Shown here one piece after another: positions 42,521-51,654 of a stretch of 64,000 nucleotides of DNA. The stretch lies in NCBI GenBank assembly GCA_963377175.1, contig CAUJNA010003749.1, positions 755,383 to 819,382 of the forward strand. Direction: 5' to 3'. The notes under the pieces are model-generated. The model did not search any database. It was not told the origin of the DNA and saw nothing but the letters and a program-made list of their open reading frames with translations. Origin of the DNA: Effrenium voratum. Lineage: Eukaryota > Sar > Dinophyceae > Suessiales > Symbiodiniaceae. A program made the translations under genes and the position numbers. How positions within the stretch are numbered: position 1 is the stretch's first letter; each line of letters begins with the position of its first letter.

Positions 42521-42641
42521 ACTTTTAAGATACTTTTAAGACCAAATCTTAAAAGTATCTTAAAAGTATCTTAAAAGTTGAACTTTTAAGATACTTTTAA
42601 GATACTTTTAAGATACTTTTAAGATTTGGTCTTAAAAGTTG
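42521..42641. repeat. Long palindrome of CTTTTAAGATA units
   Basis: Repeated ACTTTTAAGAT units on one arm and ATCTTAAAAGT on the other, with outer GACCAAATCTT / AAGATTTGGTC pairing, form an almost perfect hairpin about 120 bp long. It could be a small foldback MITE or a cruciform-forming site in the inner element. Confidence 0.8.
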
Positions 42642-43262
42642 ACCAGTCCCGTCCATATTTGCAAGCACCAGTCAGGCCACAAAGTTCTCATTGCAGTGCA
42701 GTTGCCAGGCTTTGGAGCAGGCTTTTGGGCAGCCACAGGTGCACCAGGCTTGCTTCACCTCACATTTGCATTATTTGGTTGAACAAGTCACCACAGGTTA
42801 GACTGAACAGCTCAGACCCATTGACTGAAAAGTCAGCTAGCATCATGGGCTACAGTTGCATGCAACTTGCATGTATTTGCTGCTGAACATGGCCATGCCC
42901 ATAGGCTTTGCAGCCTTCCAAGCTTGACTTTGCAGTCATTTCTAACCCACCCACCCTTCCTGACTTTTCAGTCACACATGCCACAATCACCTAGCACATG
43001 ACCATGTTCCTTGCCAACACTGGTGCATGCCCCACATCCTGCCCACAATGCACAAGCCAGCCCATTTTACTAGAGCCTCCCAGCCCGCCCACCCCATCCC
43101 AGCAGCAGCCATGTGCCTTTTACCAGCTGTGCACATGCTCCACAACCGTCCAGTATGATACAGGCCTTTTGCAAAGGCCATTCCCATTGCCTTTATGACA
43201 CAGGCCTTTTGCAAAGGCCATTCCCATTGCCTTTTTTTTCAAGGCTAGTTTACATCCATGCT
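42642..43262. repeat. Non-coding stretch with 40-bp tandem duplication
   Basis: No gene supported. Two TGACTTTGCAGTCA-type dyads near 42928 and 42960. A 40-bp unit (43161-43200, CAGGCCTTTTGCAAAGGCC...) is repeated at 43201-43234. Confidence 0.6.
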
Positions 43263-43760
43263 TCAATCAATTTGCATGGCCTCTTTGTCCTCAGATTGGC
43301 TCTCTTCTGTGCCAACCTTTATGGCTGCAGCCTTCACAATCTCCTTCATGGCCTCGTCCTTTTTCTCCATGGCCACCAGGTGCTGCTTGTCAATCTTCTG
43401 GATCAGCTCCTTGTACTTCTGCTCCTGCATCACCTTCTCCTTCAGAATGTACTCCATCTGCTCATTGTGCTGAGCCTCCTTCTTTTTCATGGCTATCTTC
43501 ATCTGCTCCTCATAATCTTCTTCCAGCTGGTTCACTTCTGCTTGCCATTTGTCATTGACCGCCTCGGCCTCCTTGAGATAGCCCTCCTGGTGTGCCACCT
43601 GGGCAGCAGTGAACTCCTTCTCTTGGCGGGAAAGCTGCTTGCGAATCTCGGCATTCTTCCAGTGTGCAATCGTTGAATTTGCAGCACATTCATGGTTATA
43701 GCAGCTCTTGTAGAGGTAGGACTTCATGCCACAGCTTTTGCACCACCATGCATTGTGCTT
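43263..43760 (-). CDS. Inner-element coiled-coil protein with zinc ribbon
   Basis: Minus-strand open frame ending EAMQID. Extending just upstream of the first Met (43727) gives WWCKSCG, so with YKSCYNHEC it forms a Cys-x2-Cys...Cys-x4-Cys zinc-ribbon. The remaining ~120 residues are a long Glu/Lys/Gln heptad coiled coil. Probably one exon of a larger inner-element gene. Zn-ribbon plus coiled coil suggests a dimeric DNA-binding protein; inference only. Confidence 0.45.
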   Translation of the reverse strand, partial: KHNAWWCKSCGMKSYLYKSCYNHECAANSTIAHWKNAEIRKQLSRQEKEFTAAQVAHQEGYLKEAEAVNDKWQAEVNQLEEDYEEQMKIAMKKKEAQHNEQMEYILKEKVMQEQKYKELIQKIDKQHLVAMEKKDEAMKEIVKAAAIKVGTEESQSEDKEAMQID

Positions 43761-44212
43761 CCTGGGAGCGTCTTGTCCAGCAGCATGTATCTTCTTGAAC
43801 TCTTTCTCCGTTTTCCAGGCTTCAAAGCCTTTTTCTCTCCATGGTCCATGCCCATCCAGCCTTCAGCTCCTTCATCTCACTGGCCATCTCATGCTCTGCT
43901 GCTAGCAAAGCAGAGGTTTTGGCTGTGGCAGCCTCAGGTCACAGGTTTCTCCACATGTCCACCCTGACCATGTGTTTTTCATGTGCTACCACAATGATTC
44001 CAAAGCCAGTCTCCACCACAAACAGTTGCCACTACCCCCCCCCCCCCAGCACCCAATAGTTTGTGTGACAAGTGGCTTGCACCTCAGTGGACTCATGCAG
44101 CAGCTGGGCTTCCTGATGTGCTCAATTTCACCAACAAGACATGGCAACACCAGCAGCACATGGTAAAGAGCTTGGTGCTGGCATATGTTAATAACATTTT
44201 ACAAATTTACAG
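43761..44212. other. Probable intron or spacer
   Basis: No gene supported; a run of about ten C near 44036-44047. Confidence 0.4.
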
Positions 44213-44914
44213 TTAAGTGTCTTTGCTGGCAAGCTCAACCTTCAGCTCCTCAAGGGCACTGTCATGCTCCAGCTGCAATTGATGCAGCTCCAATTGGTGT
44301 TGCTGCTTCTGCTCGTGCAGCATTGCATGGGGCATGGGTGGTGGCATGGCTGGCTGGGGTGGTGGCATGGCTGGCTGCTTGGGCTGAAGGGGCAGCATAT
44401 TGGAGGGGCCGGGTGCTGGCTGGGGTGGTGGCAGCACATGCTGCCCAAGGCTTGGTGGTGCGGGGGGCTGCATTGGCATTGCCTGTTGCATGTTTGCTGG
44501 CTGTGCTTGCTGCTGTTGCTGCTGTTGCTGCTGCCTCTGGTAGTCGCTCATCACGTCAATGACCACATTCCTGATGGAGGACATCTCATCATCTTGCTGA
44601 AAAACAGCTGCTGCATTGCCAGCTTGAATCAGCCAATCATGAAAAGGCAGGTTACCTGGGCAAGGCATTGCAGGCTTCACCAAATAAAAATGCAAAACTA
44701 ACAACCAGGTTTGTAAAACTGCTATAGCTGCAACTGAGGCTCTTCCACTCTCTGCCCACATCACTCTCAGCTGCACCCTTGAACTCCTGGCCCCTTTGCC
44801 ACCATAGTTTCCTCCATATCCACCCCAGGACCCCGACTGGTAAGGGCCCATCCTCCAGCTGCCTCCCTTGGACGTGGCTCTGGCGGATTTCTGGCAGATT
44901 TCCAGGCACACCAA
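44213..44914 (-). CDS. Inner-element Gln/Pro/Met-rich protein with coiled-coil end
   Basis: Minus-strand frame. N-terminal Gly/Ser/Tyr-rich piece (YQSGSWGGYGGNYGGKG), a middle stretch (about 44650-44780) that looks intronic since it is hydrophobic and flanked by GT- and AG-like borders, then MSSIRNVVIDVMSDYQR, a poly-Gln run, Pro/Met-rich repeats (QPAMPPPQPAMPPPMP) and a final His/Gln/Leu/Glu coiled coil. Composition resembles intrinsically disordered scaffold proteins. Function unknown. Confidence 0.4.
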   Translation of the reverse strand: MVCLEICQKSARATSKGGSWRMGPYQSGSWGGYGGNYGGKGARSSRVQLRVMWAESGRASVAAIAVLQTWLLVLHFYLVKPAMPCPGNLPFHDWLIQAGNAAAVFQQDDEMSSIRNVVIDVMSDYQRQQQQQQQQQAQPANMQQAMPMQPPAPPSLGQHVLPPPQPAPGPSNMLPLQPKQPAMPPPQPAMPPPMPHAMLHEQKQQHQLELHQLQLEHDSALEELKVELASKDT

Positions 44915-45159
44915 ATCTAACTAGCCTGGGCCACAACCAGCTGGCACCAACCAATATAGTTTCCCACAGCCAAGCTGAACTGCCAACCTTCATCAACCCT
45001 CAGATCACCAACAGCAAGCTGCATTCAGTGCCTGCAGCAAGCCATGACATTGCATGGCTTGCATGGGCAATCCAATAGGGCAAGGTTTCACAAGCTCACA
45101 AGGGGAAACCACAGCAATCAATCATGTACGGGCTAAACTGCTTCAACCCTACAAACCTT

Positions 45160-45430
45160 GCAAAACCAAGGCATGACTGCAAAGTCAGGGTTGCCAAGGA
45201 GCCTCTCCACAAGTATGGCAGCAGAGCCAAACACATGCAGTCGCAAAGCCATTTAATTAGTAGCACAAGGGTGCCCTGTCATGGGTGCAAAGCCAGGCAC
45301 ATGACTGCGAAGCCAGGCACATGACTGCAAGGCCAGGCACATGACTGCAAAGTCAAACACATGACTGCAAAGTCAACCACATGACTGAAAGTCAGGCAGG
45401 ACCAGACATGACTGCAAAGTCAAACAGGTG
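45160..45430. repeat. Array of ATGACTGCAAAGTCA dyads
   Basis: About ten units spaced ~20 bp (CACATGACTGCAAAGTCAA and variants such as GACTGCGAAGCC). Same motif as at both element ends and at 17.55-18.0 kb. No gene between 44915 and 45681 is supported. Confidence 0.7.
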
Positions 45431-45681
45431 ACTGCCAACTCAAACACATGGCCAACATGTGAACCCAAAGACAGGCTGAACATTGCAAGCATGCTTGCAT
45501 GCCTGCAATTGAAACCTGCAAGCAAGGCCTTGTAAGAGCACAAAACCAGTGTAACCAACAGTAGCTGCTATAATCATGCCTGGTTCTTATTGTTTGCCTT
45601 GTGCCAGGGTTTGCAGTGTTTGCAGTTGCGATTTTCCACTGCAGCCTCTTGCATATGACCACACCAAAGTGAGACAACACA

Positions 45682-46467
45682 TCAATCTGAGAGCAAAAAG
45701 TTCCTGAGCTTCACTGCCAATTTCTTGTTCTTGGGCTTCTCCTGTCTGATCAACTCAATGATGGTTTTGTGATCAGGGCTCTGCTTTTCACTCACTGCCA
45801 CCAGAAGCTTCCACTTCCCATCAACTGGGTCTTTGGTCTGTATGTAGGACTGCTGCTTGGCAAAAACCAATTTCATGCCAATGTCACTGCCTTGTGTGTC
45901 CTTCTTGTTTGCTGCTGGTTTCTTTAGGATACCAGGGATGGCTGCTGTTGTTTCCCACATTTTTTTGATGGCATCCTTGCTGGTAGGCACTTTGTCAATG
46001 CTGCCTTGGCTGGAGCATTTCTTGGGTGTGTTCCATTCCATCTCTTCCTGGCTGCTGTCATTGCAGTTAGCTGGGTCATCAGGCTGGTGTGTGTCTGTGT
46101 GTGATTTGTCCTTTTGGAGGGTTGAAGGCAAGGAGGCCCTTGCAGGCCCAGGTTCATCATCCACCAGTTTGCTGACCAGGTTTTCCAGCACAGAAATTTC
46201 TTTGTCTGTCAAGCCCCTCTTGCACTGTTGCCACTTGACAGGGTTCTTCAGGCGCCTCACATGGCTAAGGATCACCACCATCCTTTCATACAGCTCATGG
46301 GAGTAGTTCTTCAGCTGCTGCTTTTGGCACAACTCATACTTGATGGCCAAGTTAGCCAAGGTCTTCTCAGTTTCCACCTGTAGCAGCCTTCCTTGTGGGT
46401 TCCTGGGTTGTGTGCTGCAAGCAAACCCATTTTCACAGCAACTAGATGCTAGAACCATAAAATGCAA
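45682..46467 (-). CDS. Inner-element protein of unknown function
   Basis: Open minus-strand frame. The part from about 46400 (QGRLLQVETEKTLANLAIKY) looks coding: a helical region (ELYERMVVILSHVRRLKN), an acidic/Ser-rich linker (SSQEEMEWNTPKK), and a basic C-terminus (EKPKNKKLAVKLRNFLLSD). The first ~20 residues are likely intron. It follows 46736-46500 in the same direction and is probably the next exon of the same gene. No family recognised. Confidence 0.45.
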   Translation of the reverse strand: MHFMVLASSCCENGFACSTQPRNPQGRLLQVETEKTLANLAIKYELCQKQQLKNYSHELYERMVVILSHVRRLKNPVKWQQCKRGLTDKEISVLENLVSKLVDDEPGPARASLPSTLQKDKSHTDTHQPDDPANCNDSSQEEMEWNTPKKCSSQGSIDKVPTSKDAIKKMWETTAAIPGILKKPAANKKDTQGSDIGMKLVFAKQQSYIQTKDPVDGKWKLLVAVSEKQSPDHKTIIELIRQEKPKNKKLAVKLRNFLLSD

Positions 46468-46499
46468 TAAACTTGTATCAAGTACTGTAAGGCAGGTGT

Positions 46500-46736
46500 C
46501 ACTTCCAAAATGGTCCGCACCAAAGGTTCCAGAGCCACCACAGCCCTCCCCCTCACTGCAAAAGTTGCAGGCATAGACTTGTAGGGGCCAAAGTCGAAAC
46601 AGTGCTCCACCCCTGTGTGCCTGATGTAGGCCCCCAGTTTGTCTTCAAGGTCTCCTGAGTCATACTTCTTCACAGCACCCTTGATGGTTGCCTTCCTTGA
46701 AGCATCCCTGGCAAGCTTGAGGGATCTGCTGGCCAT
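46500..46736 (-). CDS. Probable first exon of an inner-element gene
   Basis: Starts MASRSLKLARDASRKATIK, followed by VKKYDSGDLEDKLGAYIRH and CFDFGPYKSMPATF. A good Met start and compact composition. The end (after about 46500) reads into hydrophobic intron-like sequence. No family recognised. Confidence 0.4.
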
Positions 46737-47039
46737 GGCTCACTCACCAGAAGGATGAAACAAAACAGTTGGCAGCACTGCCAAAATATATGCTGCAGCA
46801 AACAAACCGCAAGCACACAACCTGATGAGTCCTCAATTTCAATTGTGCAGCATCTGCAAAACCTGTTGGAAGGAACATCGCACAATAGCGTGTCAATCAA
46901 CAAATTCTGCCTGTCTTGCTCCATGTTTGGTGCCTGTGTGTGCTGCCATTGCATTTGACAATCTGCAATCCTATCCTTAAGCTTTGCATTTGACAATCTG
47001 CTCAAGCTTGTCTTGCTCTAGCCCTTTTTGCAATCCTGC

Positions 47040-47150
47040 GTGGACTTTTCAGTCCACCCCTGACCCCGTTGGACTTTGCAGTCCTTCGTTGGACTTTGCA
47101 GTCCTTCCTTGGACTTTGCAGTCCTTCCTTGGACTTTGCAGTCCCAAGTA
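47040..47150. repeat. Right subterminal GGACTTTGCAGTCC dyads
   Basis: Four tandem copies of TTGGACTTTGCAGTCCTTC (about 19-20 bp each) and one TGGACTTTTCAGTCC variant. The partner of the left-end dyads at 15.29-15.40 kb. Confidence 0.75.
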
Positions 47151-47199
47151 TAGGAACCCCAAGAACAAACACAATGCAACTTCTTCATCACATGAAAAC

Positions 47200-47369
47200 A
47201 TGTAAAAATATCAATATTTAAATATCAATATTTTCTTGGAAATCTTAATATCATTTTTTTCGAGCGAGCAAGATGGGAAAAACCAATATTTGTAAATTAC
47301 CGAGCGAGGATTGGTTTCCTTTTTGAAAACCGAGCGATATTGGTAAAAACCAATACCCGAGACTTAGGG
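47200..47369. repeat. Right TIR and subterminal region of inner element
   Basis: Inverted partner of 15114-15250: ATATCAATATT and ACCAAT repeats, then the TIR ending CTTAGGG at 47369. Confidence 0.75.
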
Positions 47370-47371
47370 TT

Positions 47372-48064
47372 CTGGCCGTACCACCCCGCCCAGGCGAGGT
47401 CGCTGAGCCTAGCGCCAGTGGCTTGGCATGCCGACCATGGCCGCACCCCGGCACTCCACTCCAGCATGCTGAAGTGGTAAGCCGACCGCTGGTGGCTGGC
47501 CGTGGCCTGCGCCTCCTGTTGGTGCCAGCGGCCGCAGCCGTCGCAGCGCACCTGCGCAGCTGGCTTGCCGCGGCGCTTGGGCTCGCCCGCAGGCACCGCC
47601 GGCTTGCGAGAGTCCGCGGCGCTCGCTTGGGCCGCTGCCTCGCGCTCCTTCGCTGCTCCCTGCTTCTTCTCCTCTTCTCCTGAGCTCTGATCAGGGCCCT
47701 TGCCCTGCTGTAGCTGAGCTTTCAGCGCCGCAGCGCGCTCGGACGTGCTTGGCTTCGCAGGTGAGCCCGGCTCCTCTTCGCTTGTAGCGTCTTCCGACTC
47801 ATCTTCTTCCTCCCCTTCCTTTCCCGCAGGAGTGCAGGGGGAGTTGGAGACTTCTGCGTCCTCGGACTCGCTGCTGCTCTTCTTCTTCCCCTTCGCTGCT
47901 TTGCTCTTCGCTTTCTCTGCTGCTTTCTCCTCCTTCACTTTCTCTGCATCTGTTTTGTCCTGCTTTGCCTCCTGCTCCTCGCTGCTCTGCTTCTCCTTGT
48001 CCTTCTTATCGCGCTTCTTCGCCTGGCAGAGGGGCGAAGGTCGATGGAATTGCTGCATCTGCAC
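47372..48064 (-). pseudogene. Outer-element Lys/Glu-rich protein, N-terminal part (split by inner element)
   Basis: Minus-strand coding: CQAKKRDKKDKEKQSSEE, a long Lys/Glu/Ala/Ser stretch, then RCDGCGRWHQQ (Cys-x2-Cys with His, zinc-like) and a Trp-rich region WSAGVRPWSACQ and LAWAGWYGQ, where it is cut by the inner element at 47371. It continues in frame at 15111. The zinc-like motif with Trp residues suggests nucleic-acid or protein binding. Confidence 0.55.
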
Positions 48065-48074
48065 TTATACTGCG

Positions 48075-48190
48075 CGCGCGAGATATATATGTGTGTATAT
48101 ATATATATGTGTATATATATATATATATGTGTATATGTGGCACGCACGCCCGCGCGTTGTCTATATATATATATATATATATGTGTAAAT
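48075..48190. repeat. TATATG microsatellite
   Basis: Runs of TATATA(TG) between 48080 and 48185, also near 48765-48785 and 48952-48970. Confidence 0.9.
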
Positions 48191-48194
48191 GCCG

Positions 48195-48745
48195 CGCTCA
48201 GGCCGCTCGACGGCGTCCTCCGGGCCGCAACCGCGGAGGATCGCCTGCCGCCCCACCGGGCCGCGGCCGCAACCTCGCCGTGTTTCTCCCAAGGCGTCCT
48301 CCGGGCCGCAACCGCGGAGGATCGCCTGCCACCCCACCGGGCCGCAGCCGCGGGGTGTGCGACAACGACGACTGTTTCTCTCAAGGCGTCCTCCGGGCCG
48401 CAACCGCGGAGGATCGCCTGCCACCCCACCGGGCCGCAGCCGCGGGGTGTGCGACGACGACGACTGTTTCTCTCAAGGCGTCCTCCGGGCCGCAACCGCG
48501 GATCGCCTGCCGCCCCACCGGGCCGCAGCCGCGGGGTGTGCGACGACGACGAGGCCGCAACCTCGCCGTGTTTCTCCCAAGGCGTCCTCCGGAGGTTCGC
48601 CCGCCTCCCCCCCCCCACCCCCCTGGACCGCGACCGCGTGGCGCGTATAGCGACGACGTGGCCGCAGCCTCGCCGTGGCTCTTTATTATATGGCGTCCTC
48701 TGCGGCCGCAGCCGCTGAGGCTGCCTCGCGGCCGCGTCGAGGAGG
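48195..48745. repeat. GC-rich minisatellite, ~81-111 bp units
   Basis: Units start GGCGTCCTCC at about 48212, 48293, 48385, 48477, 48581 and 48692. They share GGGCCGCAACCGCGGAGG and CCCCACCGGGCCGCAGCC blocks; two units also carry a GACGACGACGAC stretch. Open in several frames on both strands because it is stop-poor, so not called as coding. Confidence 0.8.
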
Positions 48746-48984
48746 GCGCGTGAGCGCCGCGTGATGTATATATATATATATATATAGGTTGCGCGCATAT
48801 GTATTAAATGTATATATGTGGAAAGTGCCGCCAGCGACGCGAGCGCGATGCCCGCCTTGGCTTTCTTCATCGCGGCCCGCTCGGTGGGCCGAAACGGCTG
48901 CGGCGCGTACACGTGAGTGGAACGAGCGACGTGACGAGATGACCCTCTCAGCCAATATATATATATATATACACCGTAGACACA

Positions 48985-50287
48985 TGAAAATTGACCTTGC
49001 TGTGTATATATTTACACACAGTGCATCTAGGTAAAAGTGGAGAGCATGGTATCAGGATGATCCAACTACTCAAAGGACCGCGCATACTTTGCACTGAGAT
49101 CCCGATGTGCTTCCATGGTTTACGAACAGAGAGTTCGGCGTGATCAGATGATGATCCGACGGAAAGTCTTCGCCCGCGACTGTATGAAGAAACGCTACAG
49201 CAAGGAGAACGAGAAAGCGGAGCTTGCCCGGATGCCCCTACCGCCTGCAAACGTCGCCCCCAACGACAGCGGCCTGCCGGCGCCAACCTTGAGTGAGCGA
49301 GCAAAGATGGCGGAGGCCTGGTGCAAGCACGGCTCTTGGCAGATCTGCGAAGGCTGCAGCAGCGTCCGGCCGCGGCCGCTCCAGCCCGTGGATCTTCGGA
49401 GCGTCCGGCAGCCGACGATCAAGAAATGTCTCCTGTGCCGGCGTGGCGTCTACGTCCCGCAACCAGAGGATGTCCCGGAAGCGTTGCGGAACTTGCCGGA
49501 TGAGGTAGTCAAAGCGCTGCGGCCTGTGGAGGTAGACAGTGGCCGCTACGAGCGGGCGGAACACGGCTACCGGGTCCACACAACGATGATTCGCTTTGCG
49601 TGGGCGGCCGAGAGCGTCGGCGCCAAGATCCAGGCGCTGGAAACGCACGGTCTGCGCAGCAAGGCGCGCAAGGCCTTCCGCTACCTAGCCCGGTCCGACG
49701 ACAGCGCCTACGGCGACTTCGTCGACAAGCACGAGGAATTCTTGGAGAAGCATCCAGGAGCGCCAGAGCAAGTTCGGAAGAGGCCTTTGCGGCTCATCGA
49801 GGAGCAGGGGCTTGAAAACGCCGTTTGGCCGCATCTCTACTGGCACAAGAACCTTTGCGAGACGGTCGTCCGCGCCACAGACGAGCGTCGGCGCGTCCGG
49901 ACGGGCCTCTCGGACGAGGAGGCGCTGGAGGAGGCGAGTGACGCGGCGGACGACGGACCGGCGTTGCGCAAGGGGCGCCACAGTGTCCGACGCAGTTGGA
50001 TGAAGAAGGTCTTCAGCCCGGTTGTTGGCTATTCAGAGGACTTTGAGTTGCTCCACTTCGTGTACGATCTGGTCCTGTGGAGCAACCTGGGTGGCTGCAA
50101 GAACGCGACGCGCGGCATGCCCCTCCGCCTAGCCGTGAAGGGCTCGCCAATCTTCCCAGAGTACTGGCGAGTCCGACACCAAGGTCTGATCGATATGCAA
50201 CGGCAAGCGGGAGCGCCAGCGCTGTTCCGGACGCGCGCGCCCTACGAGCGCTCCTTCCCTGAAATCCGGAAGTGCGCACGTACGTGA
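48985..50287 (+). mobile_element. Helitron-like fragment inserted in outer element
   Basis: A plus-strand coding block inside an otherwise minus-strand transposon, bounded by outer-element coding at about 50290. The exact Helitron ends (TC and CTRR with hairpin) were not identified, so it is probably a truncated piece. Confidence 0.5.
49115..50287 (+). CDS. Helitron-like Rep N-terminal protein (truncated)
   Basis: 390 residues, unbroken. Cys motifs CKHGSWQICEGC and KKCLLCRRG form a zinc-binding start; VPQPEDVPEALRNLPDE and a conserved GYRVHTTMIRFAW follow. The C-terminus FPEYWRVRHQGLIDMQRQAG then APALFRTRAPYERSFP matches the start of the Helitron-like N-terminal domain found before the Rep/helicase of Helitrons. 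The HUH nuclease and the helicase are missing, since the frame ends at 50287 shortly after ERSFP. Such proteins recur in dinoflagellate genomes. Not functional alone for rolling-circle transposition. Confidence 0.6.
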   Translation: MVYEQRVRRDQMMIRRKVFARDCMKKRYSKENEKAELARMPLPPANVAPNDSGLPAPTLSERAKMAEAWCKHGSWQICEGCSSVRPRPLQPVDLRSVRQPTIKKCLLCRRGVYVPQPEDVPEALRNLPDEVVKALRPVEVDSGRYERAEHGYRVHTTMIRFAWAAESVGAKIQALETHGLRSKARKAFRYLARSDDSAYGDFVDKHEEFLEKHPGAPEQVRKRPLRLIEEQGLENAVWPHLYWHKNLCETVVRATDERRRVRTGLSDEEALEEASDAADDGPALRKGRHSVRRSWMKKVFSPVVGYSEDFELLHFVYDLVLWSNLGGCKNATRGMPLRLAVKGSPIFPEYWRVRHQGLIDMQRQAGAPALFRTRAPYERSFPEIRKCART

Positions 50288-50289
50288 AC

Positions 50290-51542
50290 CGGGTCCAGCC
50301 CCCTTGTAGACGCACTTGCGCTGACAGGCCGCCGGAAGGAGTCGAGGAGCTTGCCGCCGCAGCGGGCCGCTTCAGCACGGTCGGCTTCGGTGGATCCTGA
50401 GACTGACCTTTGGCCGCAGCCGGTCGCTTGAGCGCCGAAGCTGTCTGCTTTTTGCCGGGTCTTTTGTATACCTTCGGGCTGCCTGCGCTGGGGACGCCTG
50501 GCTGCTCGCGTTTGCTCTCGGCAATGCGATCGCCTAGTATGTTGGCGAGGGAGAGCACTGTGTGCGTCGTCGTCAGGTTCACGTCCCCCTGCGCGTTGGC
50601 CGCGGGCGAGCGGCCTCGTGCGTCTTGCGACTCTGGCCCCGCACGCGCGGCCTCTTGCGCCCTCGGGCTCGCCGTGTCGAGGCCCTGGCTCGAGCTCGCC
50701 AGTGCGGACTCCACCGCGTCTTGCCTTTCACTTCGAGCAGCGTCCTCAATCTGCAGAGGACGGGGATTTCCAGTGGCTTGCGCTTGGCCGCGCGCGGCTG
50801 CTATGGGCGCGCGCGCCGCATTTGGCCTCTGGATGATCTCTATGTTGGCCGGCGGTGGCTGCGGCGGCAAGGGAACCCTGGCAGACATCATCTGCATTAA
50901 CGCGGCCCCCGCAACGGCCATAATGTCTCGTCCTGCATGAGTGGACTGCTGCTCTGCGCTCACAGACGCATTGCTGACTCGAAGGGGCACGCGGCTCGCG
51001 AGCACGCTGATGGCGCCCGTATCAAAGGGTCTCTCTCCCTCGCCCGCCGGACGGTGCTCGCCATAGTTGGCCTGCAGGTGGGCAGGCAAGCCCTCGAAGG
51101 TCAAAGGCAGAGCCGCCAGGAGCCCGCGAGTGGTAAAATGGGGCTCTCGTGCGTACCTTCTTTGGCACTGCTTCCAAGTCGTTTTCACGACTTGGTACAT
51201 GCTGTGAAGCTGAAAAGAGCTCTGCCGTCCGGAGTCTGCTAGGCACAGCACTGCCGCAACAGTGGCGAGAGTGAGCTCGGTAGGCAGGCTCAGCCCGAGC
51301 AGCTGATGCAGCGCCTCCAGCAAGCCCTCCGCTTTCTCGCGGGCTGAGCCACGCCCGGCGCAACATGCCCACACGTGCTGCGGAAGGAGAGCTGGAAACG
51401 CGGAGAAGTCCTGGTTTGGGCGTCGCGCAGCCCGGTCCGTCCTGGGAGCTCCGTCGTCGGCCATGGCAGAAATGCACAAAAGAGCACTAGATGGCTGCGC
51501 TAGAAAGCCCCCGCAAACATGACCAAATGCTACCTCAGACAT
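50290..51542 (-). CDS. Outer-element first protein (5' gene)
   Basis: Minus-strand frame; the best start is MADDGAPRTD near 51464, giving ~390 residues before the Helitron-like fragment. The N-terminal 200 residues are globular (LLPQHVWACCAGRG; LTLATVAAVLCLAD; SMYQVVKTTWKQCQRR), then Ala/Pro/Gln-rich, ending with repeated LKRPAAA motifs. Its position as first gene, and the KRPAAA tail resembling the KKPAAA tail of the inner-element protein, suggest related accessory DNA-binding proteins. No family recognised. Confidence 0.5.
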
Positions 51543-51654
51543 GAAAAACGGCCTACGCTAGCAAGAAAACACATAATTTCCATGCGACACACAGAATGTC
51601 TGCTTTGTCCTCTTTTCATGGAGGCTTCGCGCGGCCATGGATTTCAAAAAAACA

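Larger units (their letters stand above)
15114..47369 (-). mobile_element. Inner DNA transposon with CCCTA termini, split by giant Copia
   Basis: Left end CCCTAAGTCTCCGGTATTGG at 15114 and the inverted right end CCCTAAGTCTCGGGTATTGG ending at 47369 agree at 19 of 20 bases. The flanks share TT (15112-15113 and 47370-47371), a 2-bp target duplication whose removal restores an outer-element frame. CCCTA fits the CMCWR end consensus of the CMC group (CACTA/Mirage/Chapaev). Genes run on the minus strand with the transposase last, as in the outer element. Without element 2 it is about 9.5 kb. It carries many copies of a TGACTTTGCAGTCA dyad, both subterminal and internal. It is less GC-rich than the outer element. 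Confidence 0.75.

Noticed and set aside
47935..48912. Minus-strand frame with poly Tyr-Ile and Arg-rich repeats
   Set aside because: Reads through TA microsatellites and the GC minisatellite; only the 47372-48064 part has gene-like content.
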